Shown in pieces: positions 17,449 through 24,653 of a DNA stretch of 64,000 nt. Location: positions 1 through 64,000 of the forward strand of contig JBJMVQ010000070.1 of assembly GCA_045810625.1 (NCBI GenBank), given 5' to 3'. The notes under the pieces were generated by a model that did no database searches, was not told the DNA's origin, and saw nothing but the letters and a program-made list of their open reading frames with translations. Positions within the stretch are counted from its first letter, which is position 1; every line of letters starts with the position of its first letter. Source of the stretch: JACQFZ01 sp045810625 (GTDB lineage: Bacteria > Pseudomonadota > Gammaproteobacteria > Acidiferrobacterales > Sulfurifustaceae). A program made the position numbers and the translations under genes.

Positions 17449-17626
17449 TCAGCCGGCCAGGTTCGGCGCGAGGCGCTCGCGCACCGCGGCGGCGAGCTGC
17501 CGGCCGACGTAGCCTTCGCTGTGCGAAGCGACGATCACCCCCCGCGCGTATCACGTGAACGGCCACGACACCCTCGGCGTAGCGGTGCTCGCCCAACCGG
17601 CCGAGCAGTGGCCCGTCGTTTCGCAA
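17449..17626 (-). pseudogene. Possible frameshifted gene fragment
   Basis: Two minus-strand frames give plausible protein if joined at a run of six C's (17538-17543). The upstream part reads LLGRLGEHRYAEGVVAVHV, and the downstream part reads VIVASHSEGYVGRQLAAAV then RERLAPNLAG before a stop at 17449. I do not recognise the family. The break at a homopolymer could be a real mutation, a sequencing error or chance. Confidence 0.25.
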
Positions 17627-17669
17627 GCGACACGCGGCGGCGCTTCGCGCCTGAGCGTGGTCGGCAGGC

Positions 17670-17700
17670 TTGACCTAGAGCGCGCTCTAGCATGTTTAAT
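17670..17700 (+). promoter_or_regulatory. MerR-type promoter with 19-bp spacer
   Basis: TTGACC (17670-17675) and TTTAAT (17695-17700) are separated by 19 bp, longer than the normal 17. A perfect 16-bp palindrome CTAGAGCGCGCTCTAG (17675-17690) fills the spacer. This over-long spacer with a central dyad is the hallmark of promoters activated by MerR-family proteins through DNA distortion. The operon it serves contains a MerR gene. Confidence 0.75.
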
Positions 17701-17757
17701 GCTCGCACGCGGACGCACTCGTCTGCATCGTGTCGAATTCATTTAGGAGGCAGCAGA

Positions 17758-18174
17758 ATGAACGCTGTACAGAACAAGGAGATCCTGCAAGACATTTTTT
17801 CCGCGCTGTCGAAAGGCAACGGCAGGCCGTTCGTCGAGAGCATGGCGGAAGATTTTTGTTGGACAATCACCGGAACGACATCGTGGTCGAAGACTTATCG
17901 CGGGAAGGAGGCGGTGTTGTCGCAGCTGTTGCGTCCGCTCTTGGCTCAGTTCGCGGGACAATACACGAACACGGCGCAGCGCTTCATTGCCGAGGATGAT
18001 TATGTCGTCGTCGAGTGCCGCGGCCGCGTCGCGACCAAAGCCGGCAAACCGTACAACAACACCTATTGTTATGTCATCCGACTTGCCGACGGCAAAATGC
18101 GCGAGCTGACGGAATATCTCGACACCGCGCTCGTCGAAGCGGTGCTGCAGGATCCGGGAACGGTCGTCGCGTAG
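17758..18174 (+). CDS. NTF2/SnoaL-like protein under MerR control
   Basis: A 138-residue SnoaL-like protein: ILQDIFSALSKGNGRPFVES, MAEDFCWTITGTTSWSKTYR, QRFIAEDDYVVVECRGRVAT and YVIRLADGKMRELTEYLDTA. This pattern is shared with ketosteroid-isomerase-like proteins of unknown substrate. The start ATG 17758 has AGGAGG 7 nt upstream. It is the first gene of a two-gene operon with the MerR regulator (40-bp gap) and follows a MerR-type promoter, so it is the likely output of that switch. Confidence 0.9.
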   Translation: MNAVQNKEILQDIFSALSKGNGRPFVESMAEDFCWTITGTTSWSKTYRGKEAVLSQLLRPLLAQFAGQYTNTAQRFIAEDDYVVVECRGRVATKAGKPYNNTYCYVIRLADGKMRELTEYLDTALVEAVLQDPGTVVA

Positions 18175-18214
18175 CTCGGTTCCATGAGCGCGCGGTCAAC
18201 TCGCGCGAGGCACG

Positions 18215-18676
18215 GTGAACAGGAAAATGAACGCTAAGCTATTTCACATCGGCGAACTGTCCGCGCGCACCGGCCGCGGCATTCACGCCATCCGCTGGTA
18301 CGAGTCTCAAGGATTGATCCCCGGCGTGCAGCGCGACGGCGGCGGCCGGCGTTTATACAATGAACGGCACGTCAGTTGGCTCGAGTTGATCGCGCGGCTG
18401 CGGCTCACCGGCATGTCGGTGGCGCAAATGCGGGAGTACACCGCACTGGTGAAGCAAGGTGCGAGTACCCTCACGCAGCAGCAGGCGCTGCTACGCGCTC
18501 ACCGCGCCCGCGTCAAGGCAAGGATCGCCGAGTGGACGCAAGCGCTCGGACTGTTGAATCGCAAGATCGATTTCTACGACGAATGGCTCGCCACCGGACG
18601 GCGCCCGGCGAGAAAACCGGAGGCGGCGTTGGCGCGGCGTCGTGAAGCGCAGGGCACGAAGCGTCGAGCCGGCTAG
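18215..18676 (+). CDS. MerR-family transcriptional regulator
   Basis: A 153-residue MerR protein. The HTH is FHIGELSARTGRGIHAIRWY then ESQGLIPGVQRDGGGRRLYN, the wing continues to WLELIARLRLTGMSVAQMRE, and a coiled dimerisation helix follows (LTQQQALLRAHRARVKARIA). The C-terminus is short and basic, with no metal-binding cysteines, so the ligand is probably organic. GTG 18215 is used; ATG 18227 is equally possible. The operon promoter at 17670-17700 has the expected operator, so autoregulation is likely. Confidence 0.93.
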   Translation: MNRKMNAKLFHIGELSARTGRGIHAIRWYESQGLIPGVQRDGGGRRLYNERHVSWLELIARLRLTGMSVAQMREYTALVKQGASTLTQQQALLRAHRARVKARIAEWTQALGLLNRKIDFYDEWLATGRRPARKPEAALARRREAQGTKRRAG

Positions 18677-18811
18677 CGGCGGTCGCGTCATGGTGGTCGC
18701 GATTGCGACGCCGCTCCGTCCACGGGCTGAGCAACCGTGCCCGCCGTGCGTCTCGTACTTCACTCAGAGTGACGGAGGTGAGTCGCGACCCTCGTTTTCC
18801 AAATGTCTTTG

Positions 18812-18937
18812 GGAGACTCTGATTAATCCCGCCGTTCGTGGTGAGCCTGTCGAACCATGAACGGCCGCGCGGATTCAACGGCTTGTATGAATCGTCCTTC
18901 GACAGGCTCTGGACGAACGGAATTAATCAGAGTCTCC
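18812..18937. repeat. REP/BIME-like inverted repeat at convergent gene ends
   Basis: GGAGACTCTGATTAAT (18812-18827) plus a CCGTTCGT..AGCCTGTCGAA core (to 18854) is mirrored by TTCGACAGGCTCTGGACGAA (from 18898) and ATTAATCAGAGTCTCC (ending 18937). The core TTCGACAGGCTC..GACGAACGG is a dispersed intergenic repeat of many proteobacteria. The outer arms extend the symmetry by 16 bp. It lies between the convergent MerR and MFS stops, where it can act as a two-way terminator. Confidence 0.7.
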
Positions 18938-18966
18938 TTTTGATGAGTTGGGCGTCGCATCCCGTT

Positions 18967-20535
18967 CTAATTCTTGTAGCGTCGCAAACGAGCGCGCGGT
19001 CCGTGCACCGCTTCGATACGCGCCGATGCGCGGCGCAGGACGACGGCGGTGGCGATGGAAAGCACGATCAAAATGATCGCACTGAGCCCCGCGGCAACAT
19101 GGAACGACTCGACGAACGCCGTGCGCGCGGCGCCGAGGAGTTGCGCGCCGTCGTGCACGGGAAGCAGTCCCGCGACGGCGACGGCGCCGCCGAGCGTCGC
19201 GGATGCGGCGGCGAGTTTGTCGGGCGCGATCCCGATGGGCGCGGCGTGCGTCATGACATCGCGATACACGGCTATCGCGATGCTGCCGAGAAGGGCGATG
19301 CCGAGCGCGCCGCCGAGCTCGGCGCCCGTCTCCGAAATCGCGGCGGCAGCGCCCGCGTGCTCCGGCGGTGCGGTGCCGACAACCAGGTCGGTCGCGAGCG
19401 TCACGACCGGCGAGATGCCGAAGCTCAGGATGAACGATCCGGTCACGAGGATCGCGAGCGCAAAGTCCCCGTCGGTCTGCGTGAGCAGCGCAAAACCGAC
19501 CGCCGCCAGCGCGAGGCTGCCGGCCATGGCGAAGGCGGGGTGCATATACCGCACCACGACCGGCGCGACGAGCGAACCGACAACGAAGCCGACCGAAGAC
19601 GGTATCGTCCATAACCCCGCGGTGAGCGGCGACAATCCGAGCACCAGCTGCAGGTACTGCGCCATCAGCAGAAAGATGCCGAGCGCGACGAAAAGGCTGA
19701 GCGTGTAGGTCGTGACCGCGACGCTGAAAAGAGGATTCCGAAAAAGCCGCAAATCGATCAACGGATCGGCGAGTGTGCGCTGCCGGCGCACGAACAAAGT
19801 GCCGATGGCCACGCCGGACACAACGTAGATTGCAGGCCACCCGCCGAATCCATGCTCGGCCATTTGCTTGAGCCCGTAAACGACGGAGAGGACGGCGACG
19901 AGCGACAGCGCCACGCTCCACAGATCGATGCGCTCGGTGCTCGGCGCGCGAAACTCCGGCAGCAGCATGGGGCCGACCACGAGGAGGAGGAGTGTCGCGG
20001 GAACCGCGAGCAGGAACACGGAGCCCCACCAGTAGTGCTCGAGCAGTAGGCCGCCGATGAGCGGGCCGAGCGCGGAACCGATGGAGTAGCTCGTTACCCA
20101 CACGCCGATCGCGAACGTACGTTCCGACGCGTCGAGGAACATGTTGCGTATGAGCGAGAGCGTCGACGGCGCGATCGTCGCGCCGGCGATCCCGAGGAGC
20201 GCGCGCGCCGCGATCAGCATTTCGGCGCTGTTCGAGAAGGCGGCGAGCACCGAAGCGATCCCGAAACCCACGCTGCCCATCAAGAGCAGCCGGCGGCGTC
20301 CGATGTGATCGCCGAGCGTTCCCATCGCGATCAGCGACGCCGCCACGAGGAAACCGTAAATATCGACGATCCAAAGCAGCTGCGACGCTGTCGGCTTCAA
20401 ATGTTCGCTCAGCGCGGGCACAGCGAGGTTGAGGACCGTGAGGTCCATGGAGTAGAGCGCGCAGGGCAGGGCGATGGCGGCCAAAGCGATCCACTCGCGC
20501 CTTCCCGCGCGCCTCGCCGGGGTATTCGCTGTCAC
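18967..20535 (-). CDS. MFS exporter, DHA2 family (SmvA/QacA-like)
   Basis: A 522-residue membrane protein with about 14 transmembrane segments. It has DLTVLNLAVPAL in TM1 and motif A GTLGDHIGRRRLL between TM2 and TM3, then RALLGIAGATIAPSTLSLIR and SYSIGSALGPLIGGLLLEHY (motif C region). SmvA/QacA proteins export quaternary cations and dyes. The GTG start at 20535 has AAGGAA upstream. It may be co-transcribed with a small upstream frame. It is convergent with merR across a REP-like repeat. Confidence 0.92.
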   Translation of the reverse strand: MTANTPARRAGRREWIALAAIALPCALYSMDLTVLNLAVPALSEHLKPTASQLLWIVDIYGFLVAASLIAMGTLGDHIGRRRLLLMGSVGFGIASVLAAFSNSAEMLIAARALLGIAGATIAPSTLSLIRNMFLDASERTFAIGVWVTSYSIGSALGPLIGGLLLEHYWWGSVFLLAVPATLLLLVVGPMLLPEFRAPSTERIDLWSVALSLVAVLSVVYGLKQMAEHGFGGWPAIYVVSGVAIGTLFVRRQRTLADPLIDLRLFRNPLFSVAVTTYTLSLFVALGIFLLMAQYLQLVLGLSPLTAGLWTIPSSVGFVVGSLVAPVVVRYMHPAFAMAGSLALAAVGFALLTQTDGDFALAILVTGSFILSFGISPVVTLATDLVVGTAPPEHAGAAAAISETGAELGGALGIALLGSIAIAVYRDVMTHAAPIGIAPDKLAAASATLGGAVAVAGLLPVHDGAQLLGAARTAFVESFHVAAGLSAIILIVLSIATAVVLRRASARIEAVHGPRARLRRYKN

Positions 20536-20594
20536 GCGTATTCCTTATATCGAATTGGTGGGATGCATCTCTCCTCGTTATTCTACCTGTTGCA

Positions 20595-20795
20595 TCAACT
20601 CCCGTCGGTTGGCATGCGGACGAACGTTCTACGTCGGCCGAGTTCGCCGCTCGGCGATTCGGTCTGGGCGTTCGTCGGAAGTTTTCGAAGAAGTTCATCG
20701 AGGGAAACCGCCGAGAGGAGCCGCACGTCGCTTTCGGTAGACTCCGCGAGCGACTCGAAAAACTGACGCTCATCGCGAAGCTTCGGCGCTCGCAC
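20595..20795 (-). CDS. Hypothetical small protein
   Basis: A possible 66-residue protein from GTG 20795. It reads LRDERQFFESLAESTESDV and LLSAVSLDELLRKLPTNAQT, which is amphipathic and protein-like, unlike the arginine-rich antisense frames around it. It lies 59 bp upstream of the DHA2 exporter on the same strand and divergent from the SDR. No Shine-Dalgarno is clear and no family is recognised. It could also be the tail of a decayed gene. Confidence 0.3.
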   Translation of the reverse strand: MRAPKLRDERQFFESLAESTESDVRLLSAVSLDELLRKLPTNAQTESPSGELGRRRTFVRMPTDGS

Positions 20796-20831
20796 CCATC
20801 GATGTTCCAGGACTTTCGACGAGGAGGTCTG

Positions 20832-21884
20832 ATGCGCGGAAAGATCGATGGCAGGGTAGTGGTCATCACGGGCGCATCGACTGGCATCGGTCGTGCCGCC
20901 GCGCTGGCGCTCGCGAAGCGCCGAGCGACGGTGATCCTGACCGCGCGCCGCGAGCCGATCTTGCGCGCCGTCGCGGCACAGTGCGAACAGCTGGGTGGGC
21001 GTGCGCTCGTCGCGCCGGCCGATGTGACCGACGACGAAGCCGTGCGCCGCGTGGCGCGCCAGGCGGCGGAAGCGTTCGGCCGAATCGACGTGTGGATCAA
21101 CAACGCTGCCGTGACTGTGCTCGGTCGCTTCGAGGATACGCCCGCCGAAGCGTATCGGCGCGTCATCGAGACGAATCTGTTCGGCTACGTCCACGGTGCA
21201 CGCGCGGTGCTGCCGTATTTTCGCAGTCAAGAAGAAGGTGTGCTCGTGAACGTCGCGTCGATCGTCGGAAAGATCAGCCAGCCTTTTGCGAGCGCGTACG
21301 CCGCGAGCAAGTTCGGCATCATCGGTCTCACGGAAAGCCTGCGTATGGAGTTGAGCGAGATGCCGGGAATACACGTCTGCGCGGTGTTGCCCGGATCGGT
21401 CGATACGCCGCTCTATGAGCACGCCGCGAACTACACCGGGCGGGCACTGCAGCCGGTGCAGCCGGTGTACAGCGCCGAAGAAGTAGCGGAGACGATTATC
21501 GCGGCGATACGAGCGCCAAATCGCGATATTTTCGTCGGCGCCGCGCCGCGCGTCATGGCGGCGTTTCACAACCTCCTGCCGCGTTGGTTCGAGCGCGTGT
21601 ACACCGTGCAGGTCGAGACGAAACACTTCCGGGACAGTCCGGCACCTGCGTCGCCGGGAAATTTGTTTCAACCGATGGACGGGTACGACTCGGTAAGCGG
21701 TGGTTGGCGCGCACTCCCGGCGCGGCGCGCTACCGGACGCGCCGTCGCCGCGGGACTTGGCATCGGCGTTGGTCTGTTGATCGTGGGGCGCGCGATGCTC
21801 GGCCGGCGCGGCCGCGTTTCGTGGCGAAAGCGCTTACCGAAACACACGTTCACTTCAAGGTTTCGTTCCGCTCTATCGCGATAG
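20832..21884 (+). CDS. Short-chain dehydrogenase/reductase with membrane-tail extension
   Basis: A 350-residue SDR. The Rossmann loop is TGASTGIG (near residue 14), NNAAV is the NNAG equivalent, and catalytic Ser is in VNVASIVGKIS with YAASK holding the Tyr-Lys pair. Classical SDRs are about 250 residues. Here about 100 residues follow, including a hydrophobic stretch AVAAGLGIGVGLLIVGRAML and a basic tail, so membrane association is likely. GAGGAGG precedes ATG 20832. Substrate unknown. A livF fragment follows in the same frame after the stop. Confidence 0.93.
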   Translation: MRGKIDGRVVVITGASTGIGRAAALALAKRRATVILTARREPILRAVAAQCEQLGGRALVAPADVTDDEAVRRVARQAAEAFGRIDVWINNAAVTVLGRFEDTPAEAYRRVIETNLFGYVHGARAVLPYFRSQEEGVLVNVASIVGKISQPFASAYAASKFGIIGLTESLRMELSEMPGIHVCAVLPGSVDTPLYEHAANYTGRALQPVQPVYSAEEVAETIIAAIRAPNRDIFVGAAPRVMAAFHNLLPRWFERVYTVQVETKHFRDSPAPASPGNLFQPMDGYDSVSGGWRALPARRATGRAVAAGLGIGVGLLIVGRAMLGRRGRVSWRKRLPKHTFTSRFRSALSR

Positions 21885-21887
21885 CGG

Positions 21888-22004
21888 GTGTTACACATGG
21901 CCGATCGCAGTTACATTTTGTCGCACGGTCGCGTCGTTGCCGACGGCACCGGCGAGCAGTTGGCCGCCGACGAAACATTGCGTGCTACCTGTCTCGGAAC
22001 CTGA
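21888..22004 (+). pseudogene. C-terminal fragment of a LivF-type ABC ATPase
   Basis: About 39 codons read MADRSYILSHGRVVADGTGE then QLAADETLRATCLGT and stop. That is the C-terminus of branched-chain amino-acid ABC ATPases of the LivF group (ADR-YVL--GR-V--G). No Walker motifs or upstream portion exist; a stop codon (end of the SDR gene) lies directly before. It is a deletion relic. A LivJ-like binding protein without transporter genes is found at 43981-45207. Confidence 0.6.
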
Positions 22005-22069
22005 TGGCGCTCAGGCCATGCAGTCTCGCGTGCTTGATTCGCGCTTGCTTGTCGGGCTAACGTGTTTCC

Positions 22070-22741
22070 GTGGATCCGATTGCGCACCTCGGTCTCGCCA
22101 CCGCCGCTTTTCTTCTGACGCATTTCGTTAGCAGCACCCCGCTGCGTGCAACGCTGGTCGCGCGTCTCGGGCAGCGCGCCTATCTCGGGCTGTACGTCGT
22201 CGTTGCGTTCATCACGCTTGGCTGGATGATCGCCGCGTACCGGCACGCGCCGCGCGAATTGTTGTGGATCGGCTGGCGGCACGTGCCGCTGCTCGTGATG
22301 CCGTTCGCGCTCATTCTGCTCGCGACCGGGATTCGGACGCGCAATCCGACGGCCGTTATGCAGGAGAGTCAGCTTCGCTCGCCCGAACCGGCGCGCGGCG
22401 TGTTGCGGATTACGCGACATCCGCTGATGTGGGCGATCGCGCTGTGGGCGGCCGTGCACGTTCTCGCGCGCGGAGATATGAAGTCGCTCATATTTTTTGG
22501 CGGCCTGTTGCTGCTCGCGCTCATGGGAACGGTATTGATCGACCGCCGCAAAGCGGCGTTGGGAACGGACTGGCACCGTTTCACCGCCGTCACGTCCAAT
22601 GTGCCGTTCGTTGCCATCGCCCAGGGACGAAACCGGTTCGCACCGGGGGAGATCGGTTATCGATTGCCGCTGATCGGGCTCGTGCTCTTCGCCGTGGTTT
22701 TCATTCTGCATCCGTATATCTTCGGCGCGCGACCCTATTGA
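22070..22741 (+). CDS. NnrU family membrane protein
   Basis: A 223-residue protein with six or so hydrophobic segments. NnrU landmarks are HLGLATAAFLLTHFVSSTPL, LGQRAYLGLYVVVAFITLGW, RGVLRITRHPLMWAIALWAA and the mid-loop GTDWHRFTAVTSNVPF. NnrU was first described with denitrification genes and is related to methyltransferase-like membrane enzymes. No nitrogen-oxide genes are nearby. The GTG start lacks a strong Shine-Dalgarno. Confidence 0.88.
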   Translation: MDPIAHLGLATAAFLLTHFVSSTPLRATLVARLGQRAYLGLYVVVAFITLGWMIAAYRHAPRELLWIGWRHVPLLVMPFALILLATGIRTRNPTAVMQESQLRSPEPARGVLRITRHPLMWAIALWAAVHVLARGDMKSLIFFGGLLLLALMGTVLIDRRKAALGTDWHRFTAVTSNVPFVAIAQGRNRFAPGEIGYRLPLIGLVLFAVVFILHPYIFGARPY

Positions 22742-22885
22742 CGCGTCGCGGTCTGCAAAGTTGCTGCACCGCGGTCACTCGGACCGTTTTGTGTCTCGAT
22801 CTCGCCGGATGCGCCGTTAGACATCGCTGGCATGTCGATTGCAAACGCGTGACCGAAACCAACGAGGCGTACTTCGAGGACCATC

Positions 22886-23707
22886 ATGCGCAAGTTCTAT
22901 TTCGGCGTCTTAGCGATCGCCATGCCTGCTTTGCTATTGCTGACCGGGCGGGCGGCTGCGGCGCAATCGTACGTCGAACTCCTGAAGCAGACTTATAGTG
23001 CTTCCGCACAAACACTCGACCTCTACGTTCCCGCCGCCCCGCGCAAGAAGACGGCGCTGATATTCATTCACGGCGGCAGCTTCGTTTTGGGACAGAAGGA
23101 AGACATGCAAGGCTACGCCAAGCTCTATGCGCAAGGCGGCTTCGTTTCGACCACCATCAACTACCGGCTCGCGCCGCAAGCCGTTTTCCCCGCCGCGCTG
23201 GACGATGTACAGGCCGCGGTGCATTGGCTGAAGCAGCGGGGCGGCGCATACGGCTACGAAACGCCGCAGAAGGTCGTGCTGATCGGTTACTCGGCCGGTG
23301 CGAATCTCGCGCTGATGGCCGGGCTTGCGGATCAATCCGGTGTGGCCGGCGTCGTCAGCGCCGCGGCGCCGTCGGATTTACGCTCGCTGCTCGCGAGCAC
23401 GCCGTATCAGGATCTAAAAGACGACCTGAACGCGTATCTTGCCGGCGCCGACCCGGATGTTGCGTCGCCGCTCTATCAGGCCAGCGCCGGCGATCCGCCG
23501 GTGCTTCTATCTCACGGTCAGCTCGACATGCTCGTGCCCGTAAGCCAATCGGTCGCTATGGCGCAACGGTTACAAGACGCGCACGTACCGGTGTTGTTGC
23601 GTATCTTTCCGAACGTCGGGCACGAGATCCTGCTGCCGAATCCGTCACTGTCGCAGCTGATCGATGAGATGACGAAGTTTATTCTCGGCATCGAGGCGAG
23701 CACCTAG
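22886..23707 (+). CDS. Secreted alpha/beta hydrolase (esterase/lipase, BD-FAE type)
   Basis: A 273-residue exported hydrolase. The signal peptide is MRKFYFGVLAIAMPALLLLT up to about residue 26. HGGSF is the oxyanion motif of the hormone-sensitive-lipase group, GYSAGA holds the nucleophile Ser, HGQLDMLVP the Asp and NVGHEILLP the His. It probably hydrolyses small esters in the periplasm. GAGGACC precedes the ATG. It appears monocistronic. Confidence 0.92.
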   Translation: MRKFYFGVLAIAMPALLLLTGRAAAAQSYVELLKQTYSASAQTLDLYVPAAPRKKTALIFIHGGSFVLGQKEDMQGYAKLYAQGGFVSTTINYRLAPQAVFPAALDDVQAAVHWLKQRGGAYGYETPQKVVLIGYSAGANLALMAGLADQSGVAGVVSAAAPSDLRSLLASTPYQDLKDDLNAYLAGADPDVASPLYQASAGDPPVLLSHGQLDMLVPVSQSVAMAQRLQDAHVPVLLRIFPNVGHEILLPNPSLSQLIDEMTKFILGIEAST

Positions 23708-23733
23708 CAGGCCGGAATTTCTCTACGCGCCCG

Positions 23734-24108
23734 TTATGCCAGTGCGCGCTCCGTGGTTTGCTGTCCGCTCATGACGTGAACGTCGCCGGCCATCTCGCGG
23801 CAACTCTCGGCGCAAAGTCGGCATGCACGCACGCAGTCGTCCATGTCGCCGAGCGCCTCGCAGCTGCCGGCGCACGCGTCGCAGACGTCGGCGCATACCG
23901 CGCAGGTCTGCCGATGCAGCGGTGAGCGGCTCAGCATGAAATCCGCAGCGGTTCGGCAAATCTCCGCACAGTTGATCATGAGCCGGAAGTGCTCGGGCGC
24001 CACGTGCTTGCCGCCGTGTTCGAGGCAATGAGTCATCGCCATCTCCAGACAGACGCGATGACACGCGATGCAATTGTCGATGCATTCCTGCAGGGTATGA
24101 CCGGCCAT
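23734..24108 (-). CDS. Cysteine-rich four-helix copper-storage-like protein (Csp/DUF326)
   Basis: A 124-residue cytosolic protein with about 15 cysteines arranged along helices: HTLQECIDNCIACHRVCLEM, INCAEICRTAADFM, TCAVCADVCDACAGSCEALG and CVRACRLCAESCREMAGDVH. This is the DUF326 four-helix-bundle pattern; Csp3 proteins bind many Cu(I) ions in the core. There is no Tat signal, so it would act in the cytosol. GGAG precedes the ATG. No copper exporter or regulator is adjacent. Confidence 0.92.
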   Translation of the reverse strand: MAGHTLQECIDNCIACHRVCLEMAMTHCLEHGGKHVAPEHFRLMINCAEICRTAADFMLSRSPLHRQTCAVCADVCDACAGSCEALGDMDDCVRACRLCAESCREMAGDVHVMSGQQTTERALA

Positions 24109-24298
24109 TTCCGTGTCTCCGGTTGGATTTCAAAAAATAGAACCGCGTGCTTTTACGAAGTTCCTGGCAATCGGGCGACGTTGCCCATCGCGAGTTCGCG
24201 CGGACAGCAATCAGACCGCTGTTTCGCTTGGCACCGTGCGTTCGTCGCGGCCCGCTTCCCGTTGTCGCGTAGCTGGACGACGTCTGTCTATCGAAACA

Positions 24299-24652
24299 TT
24301 ACCCGCAATATTTCTTCACCCAGTCGAACAGCTCGTCGATATCGATCGGTTTGTTGATGCGGCCGGCGGTCGGCGCCTCGTACACCTCGACGTTCTTCGC
24401 GGCGGTCAGAACGACGATGGGAATCTTTCTCAAGTCGGCGTGCTCCTTGTGCAGATATTCCAGGAATTTCGTGCCGCTCATGACCGGCATCATGAGATCG
24501 AGGAGGATGAGCGCCGGGCGTGGGCCGTCCGCACGCAACAGATCGAGCGCCTCCTGCCCGTTTGCCGCCGTCCATACTTCATAGCCCTCGTCGCGTAGCA
24601 GCTCCGCGAGGCTTTCGCGGATGTCCGGCTCATCGTCGACGACGAGCACCAC
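24299..24652 (-). CDS. Single-domain response regulator (CheY-like)
   Basis: A 117-residue receiver: VVLVVDDEPDIRESLAELLR with the acidic pair, LILLDLMMPVMSGTKFLEYL with the phospho-accepting Asp, VLTAAK, and INKPIDIDELFDW with the switch Lys. There is no output domain. The GTG at 24652 lies one base after the stop of the histidine kinase and gives a normal receiver length; an upstream GTG at 24712 overlapping the kinase is possible. It is the last gene of the B12 sensor-receiver-kinase-receiver operon. Confidence 0.9.
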   Translation of the reverse strand: MVLVVDDEPDIRESLAELLRDEGYEVWTAANGQEALDLLRADGPRPALILLDLMMPVMSGTKFLEYLHKEHADLRKIPIVVLTAAKNVEVYEAPTAGRINKPIDIDELFDWVKKYCG

Positions 24653-24653
24653 G

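Larger units (their letters stand above)
17278..17757. other. Intergenic region, 480 bp, divergent
   Basis: Between the MBL-rhodanese gene (minus) and the NTF2-like gene (plus). It contains a possible decayed gene on the minus strand (17449-17626) and a MerR-type promoter for the right-hand operon (17670-17700). Confidence 0.5.

Noticed and set aside
20608..20640. A further copy of CGTTCGTCC on the minus strand, as in the ECF regulon promoters
   Set aside because: There is no TGTCGG 13 nt upstream and no start codon at the expected distance.
18923..21166. A very long open frame (747 codons) on the minus strand over the DHA2 exporter and SDR region
   Set aside because: It is Arg/Ala/Pro-rich, lies out of frame over a clear 14-helix exporter and antisense to an SDR with intact motifs; long antisense frames are expected in GC-rich DNA.
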